Shown: positions 8,328 to 19,776, numbered from the stretch's first letter. The stretch is DNA of 64,000 bases from DATBVX01 sp963724625 (GCA_963724625.1 CAVRVO010000029.1:186001-250000); one strand, 5' to 3'. Notes: a model not told the origin generated them from the sequence alone. Program-made: numbers and translations.

Positions 8328-11015
8328 ATGATGATCAGGCACAGCGAGCGAAGCGATGCAGCCACGACGGTACGGACCGCCGGCAGCACCGTGGCGCTTG
8401 CACTCTGCACTCTTGTGGTTACGGCTTGCAGCGGCGGCGGCGGCAGCGGACCGAGTCTCGGCAGCGGCCAGGGGCCCGATCCGGCCACGGTCGATTTTGC
8501 GCTCGGATACGTCAAGCGCACGCTTCCCACCGACCCGATGGCAATGCAGCTCGAGGACAACGCCAAGGTCCTGCGCACTTTCAATGTAGACGCCGACCTC
8601 TATCTAAGAGATCGTGCCGCCCCGAGCGCGCCCGAGCACAACATCACTCAGCGCGTCACCGGCGATACCGAGCAATGGGATGTGCGCGACGTCGAGGCTT
8701 CGTACGACGGCACGAAACTGGTGTTCGCGATGCGCGGACCGTTCGACGAGAATGCCGATGAAGAGGATCTGCCCAAGTGGGCGATCTGGGAATACGACCA
8801 TCCGACCGACACGCTGCGCCGCGTGATTCCTTCCGATACGGTCGCCAGCGAAGGCCACGACGTCGCACCGCATTACCTGCCGGACGGACGCATCGTTTTC
8901 TCCTCCACTCGCCAGCGTCAGTCACGCGCCATCCTGCTCGATGAGGGCAAACCGCAGTTCGCTGCGCAGGATGAGGATCGCAACCAGGACGCCTTCGTGC
9001 TGCACGTCATGAACGCGGACGGCAGCGACATCCACCAGATCTCCTTCAATCAGAGCAACGACATGGATCCGTCAGTGCTCGCCAACGGACAGGTGGTCTT
9101 CACTCGTTGGGATCATGCCCCGAATAACGATGAGATGAGCCTGTACCGCGTGAACCCGGATGGCACTGGTCTCGAACTGCTGTACGGCAAGCACAGCCAC
9201 CAGATCGTCAGTTCGACCGAGGCGGTGCAATTCCTCCAGGCGCGCCAGCTCATCAATGGTCGCGTCATGTCGCTGATCCGGCCTTTCTCCGGAACATTGT
9301 TCGGTGGCGATGTCGTCTCCATCGACACGACGAACTACGTCGAGAACACACAGCCGACATTGCCCAACGTCGGTGTGTTAGCGGGTCCGGCGCAGGAGCC
9401 GGCGACGGTGAACCAGGTCCAGACCGATCCGACGCTCCCATCCGAGGGCGGCTTGTTCAGCAGCGTCTATCCGCTGACGGACGGCACCCACCGCATGCTA
9501 GTGAGCTGGAGTCTGTGCCGCGTGCTCGAGAACAACGTGATCGTGCCCTGCACGGCGGATCGCCTCGCCAATCCGGCGACCGTGCCGGCACCGCCGCTCT
9601 ACGGCATCTGGATCTACGATCAGGATAGCAACACGCAGATCCCGGTCGTTCCTCCTGAAGAAGGAGTGATCATCAACGACGTCGTCACCATGCAGCCGCG
9701 CACGCTCCCGCCGGTCATCCTTGACAAGGTATCAGGCGTTGATCTGGATTCGACGCTGGTGGGCGAAGGCGTTGGCATCCTGCACATCCGCAGCGTGTAC
9801 GACGTCGATGGCGTGGATACGGCACCGGGTGGCATCACCACCGTGAGGAACCCCGGGGTAACGACTGCCGACCAGCGACCGGCCCGTTTCCTGCGCATCG
9901 AGAAGGCGGTGTCGATGCCGGACGACGAGGTACTCGATTTCCGCAATACAGCCTTCGGCACCGTCAATTTCATGCGCGAGATTCTGGGCTACGTGCCAGT
10001 GCAGCCCGACGGTTCGGTGCGAGTCAAGGTGCCCGCGAACGTCGCACTGGACATTTCGATCCTGGATCGCAACGGGCGGCGCATCGGGCCGCGCCACAAC
10101 AACTGGCTGCAGGTGCGCCCGGGTGAAGTGCTCGAGTGCAACGGCTGCCACGATCCGCAGAGCACTCGTTCGCATGGTCGCGCGAACCTGTTCGCCTCCA
10201 TCAACCCAGGCGCGCCGACGACAGGGCAGCCCTTCCCGAATACCGATCCCGCGCTGTTCGCCGACATGGGCGAGACCATGGCGCAGACCCTTTCGCGCAG
10301 CAGCTGTGCGACGGACAGCTGTCGTGCGCTCTCACCGAGTGTCGACGTGATCTTCGACGACGTCTGGACCGACCCGATGGTTCGGCCCAAGGACGCGAGC
10401 TTCCTGTATCGCTATGGTGATCTGAAGACCGCGGCACCAACGTCGTCCGGCTGTATGGCCGGCTGGTCAGGCGGCTGCCGCGTCGTGATCAACTACGAGA
10501 AGATCATTCATCCGCTGTGGGGCCTCGATCGCACGGTCGACGCGAACAATGACGGTATGCCGGACGTGGACGGCAACGGCGTCGTGATCAACCACAAGTG
10601 CAATACCTGCCACGGCCCGAAGGATGCGATGGCAGCTACGCAGGTACCGGCGGGCCAGCTCGACCTGTCTGACGGTCTTTCCAACGAGCAGGCGGATCAT
10701 TTCAACTCTTATCGCGAACTGCTGTTTTCGGATAACGAGCAGTGCCTTAACATGGGCGCGCTCCAGGACTGCCTGGTGCCGGGTCCGATCGATCCGGTCA
10801 CCGGCCTGCCGACACAGGTGACGGTGCCGGTGAGTCCTTCGATGGCTGCCGGGAGTGCGCGCGCGTCAACGCGGTTCTTCGACCGTTTCGACGTGGGCGG
10901 GGGCACGGTGGATCACAGAGACTTCCTCACGCCGGCGGAGAAGCGACTGCTCTCGGAATGGCTGGATATAGGTGCCCAGTACTACAACAACCCCTTTGCC
11001 GCGCCGCTCAATTGA
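8328..11015 (+). CDS. HzsA-related lipoprotein with two c-type haem motifs
   Basis: 895 residues. The lipobox (VVTAC, Cys about 34) predicts lipid anchoring. The first half holds TolB/PD40-like beta-propeller blades (for example DVEASYDGTKLVFAMRG, HYLPDGRIVFSSTRQ, HVMNADGSDIHQISF, VLANGQVVFTRWD). Haem motifs CNGCH (about 604-608) and CNTCH (about 758-762) lie in the second half. This arrangement matches proteins named HzsA-related, after the hydrazine synthase alpha subunit. That name denotes architecture only: nothing else for anammox is present. It is the first gene of the plus-strand operon and faces the cytochrome operon. An envelope redox role is likely, with substrate unknown. Confidence 0.8.
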   Translation: MMIRHSERSDAATTVRTAGSTVALALCTLVVTACSGGGGSGPSLGSGQGPDPATVDFALGYVKRTLPTDPMAMQLEDNAKVLRTFNVDADLYLRDRAAPSAPEHNITQRVTGDTEQWDVRDVEASYDGTKLVFAMRGPFDENADEEDLPKWAIWEYDHPTDTLRRVIPSDTVASEGHDVAPHYLPDGRIVFSSTRQRQSRAILLDEGKPQFAAQDEDRNQDAFVLHVMNADGSDIHQISFNQSNDMDPSVLANGQVVFTRWDHAPNNDEMSLYRVNPDGTGLELLYGKHSHQIVSSTEAVQFLQARQLINGRVMSLIRPFSGTLFGGDVVSIDTTNYVENTQPTLPNVGVLAGPAQEPATVNQVQTDPTLPSEGGLFSSVYPLTDGTHRMLVSWSLCRVLENNVIVPCTADRLANPATVPAPPLYGIWIYDQDSNTQIPVVPPEEGVIINDVVTMQPRTLPPVILDKVSGVDLDSTLVGEGVGILHIRSVYDVDGVDTAPGGITTVRNPGVTTADQRPARFLRIEKAVSMPDDEVLDFRNTAFGTVNFMREILGYVPVQPDGSVRVKVPANVALDISILDRNGRRIGPRHNNWLQVRPGEVLECNGCHDPQSTRSHGRANLFASINPGAPTTGQPFPNTDPALFADMGETMAQTLSRSSCATDSCRALSPSVDVIFDDVWTDPMVRPKDASFLYRYGDLKTAAPTSSGCMAGWSGGCRVVINYEKIIHPLWGLDRTVDANNDGMPDVDGNGVVINHKCNTCHGPKDAMAATQVPAGQLDLSDGLSNEQADHFNSYRELLFSDNEQCLNMGALQDCLVPGPIDPVTGLPTQVTVPVSPSMAAGSARASTRFFDRFDVGGGTVDHRDFLTPAEKRLLSEWLDIGAQYYNNPFAAPLN

Positions 11016-11019
11016 CGGA

Positions 11020-11760
11020 ATGCGGTGGTTTCCGCTTCTCGCACTGCTGTTGTACTGCCTTCCTGCCGGTCAGGTCCGTGCTGAAGAGAAGTACGCGCAC
11101 GCCGTCGTCGCCGATCCGTTCATCGAACTGCACACGGGTCCGGGGCGTGGTTATCCCGTATTTCACGTCGTGGAGCGCGGCGCGGCGATCGAGATCCTCA
11201 AGCGACGCACCGACTGGTTCAAGGTTCGCACCGAGGACCGCCGTGAGGGCTGGGTCGATCGGACGCAGATGCTGCGCACATTGCAACCCGACGGCGAGCA
11301 GATGGTCTTCAACGATGGGTCGCGCGAAGCATTCACCGAGCACCGCTGGGAAGCGGGCGTCCTGGCCGGCGATTTTGACGGCGCCAGCGTCATCTCGATC
11401 TATGGCGCACTCGCCTTCAATTCACAGCTTTCGCTCGAGCTCGGCGCTTCGCATGTGCTGGGCGAGTTCTCCAACAGCTACCTCGGCACGCTCGGGCTCA
11501 CCCATGTATTCGTGCCCGAGTGGCGCGCTTCGCCTTTTTTCACTCTCGGCACCGGAGTCATCCATACCGAACCGAGTGTCACTCTGGGACAATCGGAAGA
11601 CCGCACCGATCAGGTCGGTTACGTGGGTGGCGGAGTGCGCGTCTATATCACACGGCGTTTCATGTTCCGCGCCGAATACCGCAGTTACGTAGTGTTCACC
11701 AGCCGCAACGACAACGAGGAAATCGACGAATGGAGAGGCGGATTCGCGTTTTTCTTCTAG
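11020..11760 (+). CDS. SH3b-domain outer-membrane beta-barrel protein
   Basis: 246 residues from the ATG 4 bases after the upstream stop; the signal peptide (LLALLLYCLPAGQVRA) fixes this start. Residues about 25-85 form a bacterial SH3 domain (IELHTGPGRGYPVFHVVERG, then WFKVRTEDRREGWVDRTQM). The remainder is alternating beta-strand sequence ending in aromatic residues (GGFAFFF), typical of a small outer-membrane barrel whose last strand is recognised by the BAM machinery. It overlaps the following barrel lipoprotein by 31 bases, implying coupled translation. It likely links the outer membrane to peptidoglycan or to the neighbouring haem lipoprotein. Confidence 0.75.
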   Translation: MRWFPLLALLLYCLPAGQVRAEEKYAHAVVADPFIELHTGPGRGYPVFHVVERGAAIEILKRRTDWFKVRTEDRREGWVDRTQMLRTLQPDGEQMVFNDGSREAFTEHRWEAGVLAGDFDGASVISIYGALAFNSQLSLELGASHVLGEFSNSYLGTLGLTHVFVPEWRASPFFTLGTGVIHTEPSVTLGQSEDRTDQVGYVGGGVRVYITRRFMFRAEYRSYVVFTSRNDNEEIDEWRGGFAFFF

Positions 11761-12380
11761 GCTGCGCTCTGCTGGCCGGTTGTGCGCATCGCGGTCCGGA
11801 GGATATCTCCATTCCGCAGTCGGAGCGGGAGGCAGGCGGGATCATCGTGCCGGAAGTCGAACGGCGCGAGATCAAGCCACCCAAGATCGACGCCGAGAAC
11901 TTCGAAATCGGCGCGTTCGCCGGCATCATGAGTATCGAGGATTTCGGCACCAACCCGCTGTACGGGGTGCAGCTCGCCTACCATATCGCCGAAGACCTGT
12001 TCGTCGAGGCCGCGGTGGCGCGCACCGAGGCAGGGTTGTCGAGCATCGAGGAACTCGCCAACGTGCGCGTGACCGAGAATCGCGACTTCACCTACTACAA
12101 CATTTCCTTCGGCTACAACTTCCTGCCAGGCGAGATTTTCCTTGGCAAGAAGACCGCGATGAACTCGGCGCTCTATCTGATCGGTGGCATCGGGGGCACC
12201 CGATTCGCCCAAGAGGACAAGTTCACCGTCAACTTCGGCGTCGGCGCCCGGGTGCTGGCCACCGACTGGCTGGCGCTGCACCTGGACTTCCGGGATCACA
12301 TTTTTGCGACGGATCTGCTGGGAAGTAACAAGGCGACCAATAACCTTGAAGCCCATATCGGAATCACGGTTTTCTTCTGA
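11730..12380 (+). CDS. outer-membrane beta-barrel lipoprotein
   Basis: 216 residues. The start inside the upstream gene is chosen because it gives a signal peptide with a lipobox (LLAGC, Cys about 18). After a Glu-rich linker the sequence is barrel-like (FEIGAFAGIMSIEDFGTN, YYNISFGYNFLPGEIFLG) and ends ITVFF, an aromatic C-terminus suited to BAM recognition. It resembles the small outer-membrane barrel group first noted in myxobacteria and found next to SH3-barrel and TPR genes. The function is unknown. It sits in an operon with the SH3-barrel gene and probably the TlpA gene 45 bases downstream. Confidence 0.7.
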   Translation: MERRIRVFLLGCALLAGCAHRGPEDISIPQSEREAGGIIVPEVERREIKPPKIDAENFEIGAFAGIMSIEDFGTNPLYGVQLAYHIAEDLFVEAAVARTEAGLSSIEELANVRVTENRDFTYYNISFGYNFLPGEIFLGKKTAMNSALYLIGGIGGTRFAQEDKFTVNFGVGARVLATDWLALHLDFRDHIFATDLLGSNKATNNLEAHIGITVFF

Positions 12381-12425
12381 GGAAACTAGCGGTTTCCGGA
12401 AACTGACGACGGAGGATGGGCAGTC

Positions 12426-12929
12426 ATGGTGAATCAAATCGGTCGCATCGCGCGGAGCGCCCTGCTCTGCGGCATTCTGGCAACGTCTTTGTCGCTGGCT
12501 GGCGACGGATCCGGTCCCGCGCCTAATTTCAGCCTCGACAGCTTGAGCGGCAAGCCCGTGGCGCTCAACCAGCTCCGTGGGCAGGTCATCATGATCAACT
12601 TCTGGGCAACGTGGTGCGGGCCGTGTCGCCAGGAAATGCCGCTGCTCGAGCAGATGTATCGCAAGTACAAGCCGATGGGCTTCACCCTCCTCGGCGTGAA
12701 CGTCGAGCCCGATCCGAGCGGCGCCGCCAACTGGCTGAAGGAAACACCGGTGAGCTTTCCGATCCTCTTAGATCGCGAAAACCAGGTCAGCAAGCTCTAC
12801 AATGTGAGCGGTATGCCGAGCTCGGTGTTCATCGATCGCAAGGGCAACGTCCGTTCTCTGCATCGCGGCTACAAGGCGGGCGATGAGAACGAGTATCTCA
12901 ATCAGGTGCGGGCGCTGATCCGCGAATGA
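12426..12929 (+). CDS. TlpA-like periplasmic thioredoxin
   Basis: 167 residues with a signal peptide (about 11-26) and a canonical active site WATWCGPC (cysteines about 64 and 67), followed by the cis-proline loop SGMPSSVFIDRKG. A GGAGG lies about 11 bases before the start. It is a disulfide reductase of the ResA/TlpA type acting in the periplasm. It directly precedes the DUF4266 lipoprotein, whose C-terminus is GGGCGCN, and the DUF3570 protein. Those families commonly keep company with a thioredoxin and ApbE, so it may keep the DUF4266 cysteines reduced (inference). Confidence 0.85.
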   Translation: MVNQIGRIARSALLCGILATSLSLAGDGSGPAPNFSLDSLSGKPVALNQLRGQVIMINFWATWCGPCRQEMPLLEQMYRKYKPMGFTLLGVNVEPDPSGAANWLKETPVSFPILLDRENQVSKLYNVSGMPSSVFIDRKGNVRSLHRGYKAGDENEYLNQVRALIRE

Positions 12930-12959
12930 TGTCCTAGCAGCAGGCCAACGGGAGCAATC

Positions 12960-13187
12960 ATGAAACGACTCGCGCTCGCACTCATGGGCCTGGCAACTTT
13001 CGTGCTCGTCGGTTGCAGCGGCGTCGAGCCGTGGGTCAAGCCCTATGAGCGTGACCGGCTCGCAGATCCCATCATGTCGCTCAATCGCGATCCCGTGTCG
13101 AGCGCCTACATCGCGCACGTATTCGAAGCGCGCGAAGGCGCGCGTGGCGCCGTCGGCAGCGCGGGCGGCGGTTGCGGTTGTAATTAG
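12960..13187 (+). CDS. DUF4266 small lipoprotein
   Basis: 75 residues. The lipobox (LVGCS, Cys about 19) shows it is lipid anchored. The rest matches the DUF4266 pattern: WVKPYERDRLADPIMSL, then a region with HVFEAREGARG, ending in a Gly-rich tail GGGCGCN with two cysteines. The C-terminal Cys pair is the conserved feature of the family and could bind metal or be a thioredoxin substrate; neither has been shown. It lies between a TlpA gene and a DUF3570 gene, the usual neighbourhood. Confidence 0.85.
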   Translation: MKRLALALMGLATFVLVGCSGVEPWVKPYERDRLADPIMSLNRDPVSSAYIAHVFEAREGARGAVGSAGGGCGCN

Positions 13188-13192
13188 GAGTG

Positions 13193-14332
13193 ATGCGCAC
13201 TCACCTGCATCGCCTGCAGTGCCTGGTCGCGCTTACCGCCCTGGCCGGGAGCGCGCTCGCGGGTGTCTTGCCCGAGGACCGGGCCGATCTCATGTATCAC
13301 GTCTACGACGGTGGCGGCGTGCAGATCGACGGCCCGTCGCTGCTGGTGCGCAAGGGATTTCTGGAGAAGGTATCGGTCGTCGGCAACTTCTACATGGACA
13401 TGGTGTCGAGCGCATCGATCGACGTCGTCACCACTGCCAGTCCCTACAAGGAAGAACGCACGCAATGGAGCCTCGGCGTCGACGCACTGCGCGGCAAGAC
13501 GACCTACAGCCTCAACTTCATCAACAGCTCCGAGAATGACTACGAGGCCAACACCGCCGCATTCAGCCTGAGCCAGGATATGTTCGGCGACCTCACCACC
13601 GTGACCCTCGGGTACTCGCGCGGGTGGGACACGGTGCGACGGCGTGGCGATCCGACGTTCGAGCAGCCTCTCGACCGTCGCTCCTACAGCGTCGGCTTAT
13701 CGCAGATCATTACCAAGAACCTGATCCTGGGCGCCGCTTTCGAGACCATCACCGATGAGGGGTTCCTCAACAACCCGTACCGCTCGGTGCGCTATCTCGA
13801 TCCGACCAGCGGCACTGGCTACAGTTTCCAGGCCGAGGTCTACCCACGCACGCACACGAGCAATGCAATTGCCGTGAACGGCAGGTACTACCTGCCGTTC
13901 CGCGCTGCTGTCAACGGCGAATACCGCTTCTACTCGGACACCTGGGGCATCACCGCGCACACCGCGGATGTTGGCTACACGCAGCCGTGGAAGAAGAAAT
14001 GGATCTTCGACGCCAGCGTGCGCTACTACACACAGAAGAATGCCGATTTCTACAGTGACCTGTTCCCGCGTGCCGATGCGCAGAACTTCCTGGGACGTGA
14101 CAAGGAACTTGCGACGTTCCAGAGTTACGGTCTGGGCGTTGGCGCGAGTTACGAGTTTCCCGGTGGCTGGCCGCGCTTCGTGCAGAAGGGCTCGCTCAAT
14201 GTGCGCGTCGAACACCTGTGGTTCGACTACAAGGACTTCCGCGACATCCGTGTGCCTGTGCCGCCCGGCACTGAGCCGCTCTACAGTTTCGAGGCCAATG
14301 TGGTGCAGCTGTTCGGCTCGATCTGGTTCTAG
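13193..14332 (+). CDS. DUF3570 outer-membrane protein
   Basis: 379 residues from the ATG (a GTG immediately before is in frame); GGAG lies just upstream. A signal peptide ends near ALAG. The family signature appears early (LPEDRADLMYHVYDGGG, then DGPSLLVRKGFLEKVSV). Repeated amphipathic strands with alternating aromatics and the C-terminal LFGSIWF indicate a transmembrane barrel. DUF3570 proteins have no assigned function but recur with DUF4266, thioredoxin and ApbE genes, suggesting a flavin- or redox-linked outer-membrane assembly. The next gene, apbE, is on the opposite strand. Confidence 0.85.
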   Translation: MRTHLHRLQCLVALTALAGSALAGVLPEDRADLMYHVYDGGGVQIDGPSLLVRKGFLEKVSVVGNFYMDMVSSASIDVVTTASPYKEERTQWSLGVDALRGKTTYSLNFINSSENDYEANTAAFSLSQDMFGDLTTVTLGYSRGWDTVRRRGDPTFEQPLDRRSYSVGLSQIITKNLILGAAFETITDEGFLNNPYRSVRYLDPTSGTGYSFQAEVYPRTHTSNAIAVNGRYYLPFRAAVNGEYRFYSDTWGITAHTADVGYTQPWKKKWIFDASVRYYTQKNADFYSDLFPRADAQNFLGRDKELATFQSYGLGVGASYEFPGGWPRFVQKGSLNVRVEHLWFDYKDFRDIRVPVPPGTEPLYSFEANVVQLFGSIWF

Positions 14333-14358
14333 GATTTAGGCGAGCAGTCCCGGGCGGC

Positions 14359-14471
14359 CGTCGGGTGACAAACCGTGCCGCCGGCGCCGGATCACGCTCA
14401 CTCATCCAGTGCCGTCACAAGGCAAACCCGCAAACACTGAAGCCGGCGCCGTCGGCAGGTGTCACCCGACG
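14359..14471. repeat. long imperfect inverted repeat between convergent genes
   Basis: The arms at 14359-14390 and 14442-14471 pair over CGTCGGGTGACA with TGTCACCCGACG (outer 12 bp exact). After a few mismatches they pair again over CCGGCGCCG. The loop is about 50 bases. It lies between the 3' ends of the DUF3570 gene (plus) and apbE (minus). It could be a bidirectional transcription terminator or a small REP/MITE-like element. No T-tract is evident. Confidence 0.7.
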
Positions 14472-14523
14472 TCCACCCGCTCCTGTTCTAGGTCCGCAAG
14501 AGAAGAATGCGCTTGACGAGCGA

Positions 14524-15534
14524 TTACTGCGCTCCCGGCCGCGCGAGTCCCTTTGAGTAGTAGATCTTCTCGTCCTTGTCGATCGCGATCACGTCGACGT
14601 CGCCGAGCGCATCGAGTACGCGCATTCCCTCCTTGATCCCGAGCACGAATATTGTCTTGGACAGCCCATCGGTGCGCGTCGCGTTCGGGCCAATGACGGT
14701 GACGCTGCGCACCGCGCTGGCGGATTTGCCGGTGGACGGCGAGAGGATGTGGTGATAGCGCACGCCGTCTGCCTCGAAGAATCGCTCGTAGTCCCCGGAA
14801 GTCGATAGCGCCGCATCAACGAGCGGAATGCGCGCGATCACCTTGCCCTCCTGGCGCGGATCGCGAATGCCCACCATCCATGGCTCACCGAAGCGATCGC
14901 CGATGATGCGAGTGTCACCGCCCGCCGTGACAAACGCATGCTCGATGCCGCCGGCGCGCAGGATTTCGATGCCGCGATCGACCGCCCAGCCCTTGGCGAT
15001 GCCTCCGAGATCGATGCGCACCCCGGCCTGCGTGAAACGCACGCTGTGCGCCTGAGGGTCGAGGATGACATGCTTGTAGCTGACTGCCGGCAGGGCCTTG
15101 GCGATGGCCTCATCGCTCGGCTTGATATGGCGCCGGTAGTCGTAGAGATAACCCACGCTCGCGTACGTGATGTCGAAAGCGCCTTCAGTGATGCGCGAGA
15201 ACTCGAGCGCCGTCTGCAACAGCCCGAACAGGTCCGCATCGACGACTACCGGATGCGTAGCAGCTGCGGCGTTGACACGTGAGACCTGGCTCGTGGGCTT
15301 GTATGTGCTCATCAACTCATCGACCCGGCGCATCTCGTCCATGACCCTGGTGATGAGCGCATCGCCCCGCGCGTGATCCGCAGCCCACAACTCCACCGCG
15401 ATGCGCGTGCCCATGATTGCTTCTTCGCGTGACACCCACTCGGCCCACGCCGGTCCGGTGGCCGAGAGGTTCATCACGAAGACACTTAGAAAGACAGGAA
15501 GGATCCTGTGCGACCGACAACCGTGCATGTCCAT
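14524..15534 (-). CDS. apbE: FAD:protein FMN transferase (ApbE family)
   Basis: 336 residues, exported (signal region about 10-31, ending AWA). Family motifs in order are MGTRIAVELW, RRVDELMSTYKPTSQVSRVN, GAFDITYASVGYLYDY, RIDLGGIAKGWAVDRG, HAFVTAGGDTRIIG and YHHILSPSTGKSA, then TDGLSKTIFVLG. ApbE uses FAD and Mg2+ to attach FMN covalently to a Thr/Ser of exported redox proteins. Its presence beside DUF4266/DUF3570/TlpA genes is a known arrangement. No FMN-binding (NqrC/RnfG-type) substrate is evident within the window, so the acceptor is unknown. Confidence 0.9.
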   Translation of the reverse strand: MDMHGCRSHRILPVFLSVFVMNLSATGPAWAEWVSREEAIMGTRIAVELWAADHARGDALITRVMDEMRRVDELMSTYKPTSQVSRVNAAAATHPVVVDADLFGLLQTALEFSRITEGAFDITYASVGYLYDYRRHIKPSDEAIAKALPAVSYKHVILDPQAHSVRFTQAGVRIDLGGIAKGWAVDRGIEILRAGGIEHAFVTAGGDTRIIGDRFGEPWMVGIRDPRQEGKVIARIPLVDAALSTSGDYERFFEADGVRYHHILSPSTGKSASAVRSVTVIGPNATRTDGLSKTIFVLGIKEGMRVLDALGDVDVIAIDKDEKIYYSKGLARPGAQ

Positions 15535-15589
15535 TCGCCCGCCGAAATGATGGCGGCGATTATTGACCGATTGGGTCCAAGGTCGCGAT

Positions 15590-15628
15590 GAAAATAAAGA
15601 AACCGCGGTGTGCGTGAGCACACCGCGG
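15590..15628 (-). terminator. rho-independent terminator
   Basis: A perfect 11-bp stem (CCGCGGTGTGC at 15603-15613, GCACACCGCGG at 15618-15628) with a 4-base loop. Read on the minus strand it is followed by TTTCTTTATTTTC. It lies after the two small secreted-peptide genes and before apbE, so it would end their transcript. Confidence 0.8.
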
Positions 15629-15663
15629 ATTTTGCGCAGGACACCTACCCTACCAAGGTGTCC

Positions 15664-15888
15664 TCAGCGCGGGGGAGCGGGAAGCGCGTCGTGAGCGGAG
15701 TGCAGGTATGTGGACATCGGCACTTCGCCGCCCGGAACCCACAAGGGCTGACGTTCGAGCGCTGTCGGCAGTGCCGACAGTCCCGAATGACCCGATGTCG
15801 CCGCCGGGACCAGACCGGCACCGAACACCAGCGCGGTGACACTCATGAGCACGACCTGGCGAATCTTTCCTCTGTTCATGCGATACAC
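15664..15888 (-). CDS. small secreted protein, function unknown
   Basis: 74 residues from a GTG chosen because AGGAG lies about 5 bases upstream; the ATG at 15879 is the alternative. A clear signal peptide (QVVLMSVTALVFGAGLVPAA) is followed by a short mature chain rich in Pro, Leu and Ala that ends DALPAPPR. Its last residues (P-x-P-P-R) resemble those of the adjacent 57-residue peptide (FPIPPR). It is followed by a strong terminator. Unrecognised; possibly part of a secreted peptide pair. Confidence 0.5.
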   Translation of the reverse strand: MYRMNRGKIRQVVLMSVTALVFGAGLVPAATSGHSGLSALPTALERQPLWVPGGEVPMSTYLHSAHDALPAPPR

Positions 15889-15926
15889 GGTTTTCTCCTG
15901 CGCGTACGTCGGCCTCGAGCCAGATC

Positions 15927-16100
15927 TCACCTCGGGGGAATCGGGAACGGCACGTTGTCCGTCAAACCAGGTGAGTCTGGCGCCGGCAGGGTGTCAGCAA
16001 ATCTCGGTGGAATCGGAAATGGGACGTTATCGGCAACTGCATTGCTTGCGATCCCAAGGCCGAAAGCTGCCAGCAGGGCAGCCAGTAGAGGTCTATGCAT
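15927..16100 (-). CDS. 57-residue secreted peptide with tandem repeat
   Basis: A short gene read from the minus strand. A signal peptide (LLAALLAAFGLGIASNAVA) is followed by a mature chain of about 34 residues containing the decapeptide DNVPFPIPPR twice; the second copy is the C-terminus. GGAG lies about 11 bases upstream. The downstream small secreted gene lies on the same strand 38 bases away. It is divergent from the ECF sigma factor gene, so it may be a target of that sigma factor. Not recognised as any known family. Confidence 0.5.
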   Translation of the reverse strand: MHRPLLAALLAAFGLGIASNAVADNVPFPIPPRFADTLPAPDSPGLTDNVPFPIPPR

Positions 16101-16410
16101 GAAATGGTGCTCCGGAAGTAGGGTTGTTGGTTGATTGCGATACCAGAGTCCCTGGCCCGTTCGGGCCCCTTCATAAGGAATAGCGAGAAAAGAGCGTATC
16201 GCTTCTCAGCTTGGGCAAGAAAAATTACAAAGAGTTTTCATGGACACGGCTTTGCGGAGCAAGTTTCGCAGTGCAACGCGTTGCTACGACGGCCGCAAAC
16301 TCCCATTTGTCCCTAGACTTTTCAGGGACTTGCTGTCATGTTGGCCATGCCTATCGAGACCGACGTCATCGTAATCGCCGCAGAACGGCAGGGCGAACAA
16401 CCCGAGTGCT
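16101..16410. other. divergent intergenic region before ECF sigma gene
   Basis: 310 bases between the small secreted gene (minus) and the sigma factor (plus). It contains a short hairpin, GTCCCT with AGGGAC (16309-16329), and GGCCC-GTTC-GGGCC near 16157. No supported gene. Promoters for both directions are expected, but none could be assigned. Confidence 0.45.
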
Positions 16411-16972
16411 ATGACTCGACCCAGCTCAGTGACCCAACTCCTGCGGGACTGGCGTTCCGGACAGGCCGATGCGCTCGATCGATTGACTCCACTGGTGTAC
16501 GACGAGCTGAAGCGGCTTGCCGATCGCTTCATGAAGCGCGAGCGTCCCGGTCATACCCTCCAGGCGACGGCGATCGTGCACGAAGCCTATGAACGCCTGA
16601 CCGCGATGGACGTACCGTGGGTCGATCGCAGGCATTTCTTTTCGATCGCTGCCCGCCTCATGCGAAGGATCCTGGTCGATCATGCCAAGGGGCGGTCCAC
16701 CGACAAGCGCGCCGGCAGCGTCACGCTGTTCGAGATCAAAGAACACGACGCTGAAGCTCCCGACATCGGGTTCGGCATCATCGAGATCGACCAGGCACTG
16801 AGCCAGCTCGCCGCCGTCGACCGGCGCCTGGCTGACATCGTCGAGATCCACTATTTCTCCGGGTTGAGCGTTGAAGATACGGCGGCTACGCTCGACATCT
16901 CGGTCTCGACGCTGAATCGAGAACTGCGTACTGCCAAGGCGTGGCTCACCAAGACGATCCGCGCCGCTCTGC

Positions 16973-16983
<11 letters not shown>
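16411..16983 (+). CDS. ECF-type RNA polymerase sigma factor
   Basis: 190 residues. Region 2 covers about 8-80 (LVYDELKRLADRFMKRER, HFFSIAARLMRRILVDHAK). Region 4 covers about 125-185, with the helix-turn-helix SVEDTAATLDISVSTLNREL. The TLQATAIVHEAYERL motif marks the subgroup of ECF-like factors that pair with TPR Ser/Thr kinases. The stop overlaps the start of the kinase gene by 11 bases, so the pair is translationally coupled. Activity is probably set by the kinase rather than an anti-sigma factor, since none is adjacent (inference). Confidence 0.9.
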
Positions 16984-19687
<2,704 letters not shown>

Positions 19688-19776
19688 AATCCTCCCCGGG
19701 CAATAATCATCCGGAACCGATACAGCGGTCCGCGGTCGCATTGACTGCGAACGTTCAATGGGTCCATGGGGGAATC

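Noticed and set aside
8328..11015. Hydrazine synthase / anammox capability
   Set aside because: Only the architecture resembles HzsA-related proteins. No hydrazine dehydrogenase, HzsB/C or nitrite reductase genes are present.
16309..16329. Hairpin before the sigma factor gene as a riboswitch or terminator
   Set aside because: A 6-bp stem with a 9-base loop and no T-tract is too weak to interpret.
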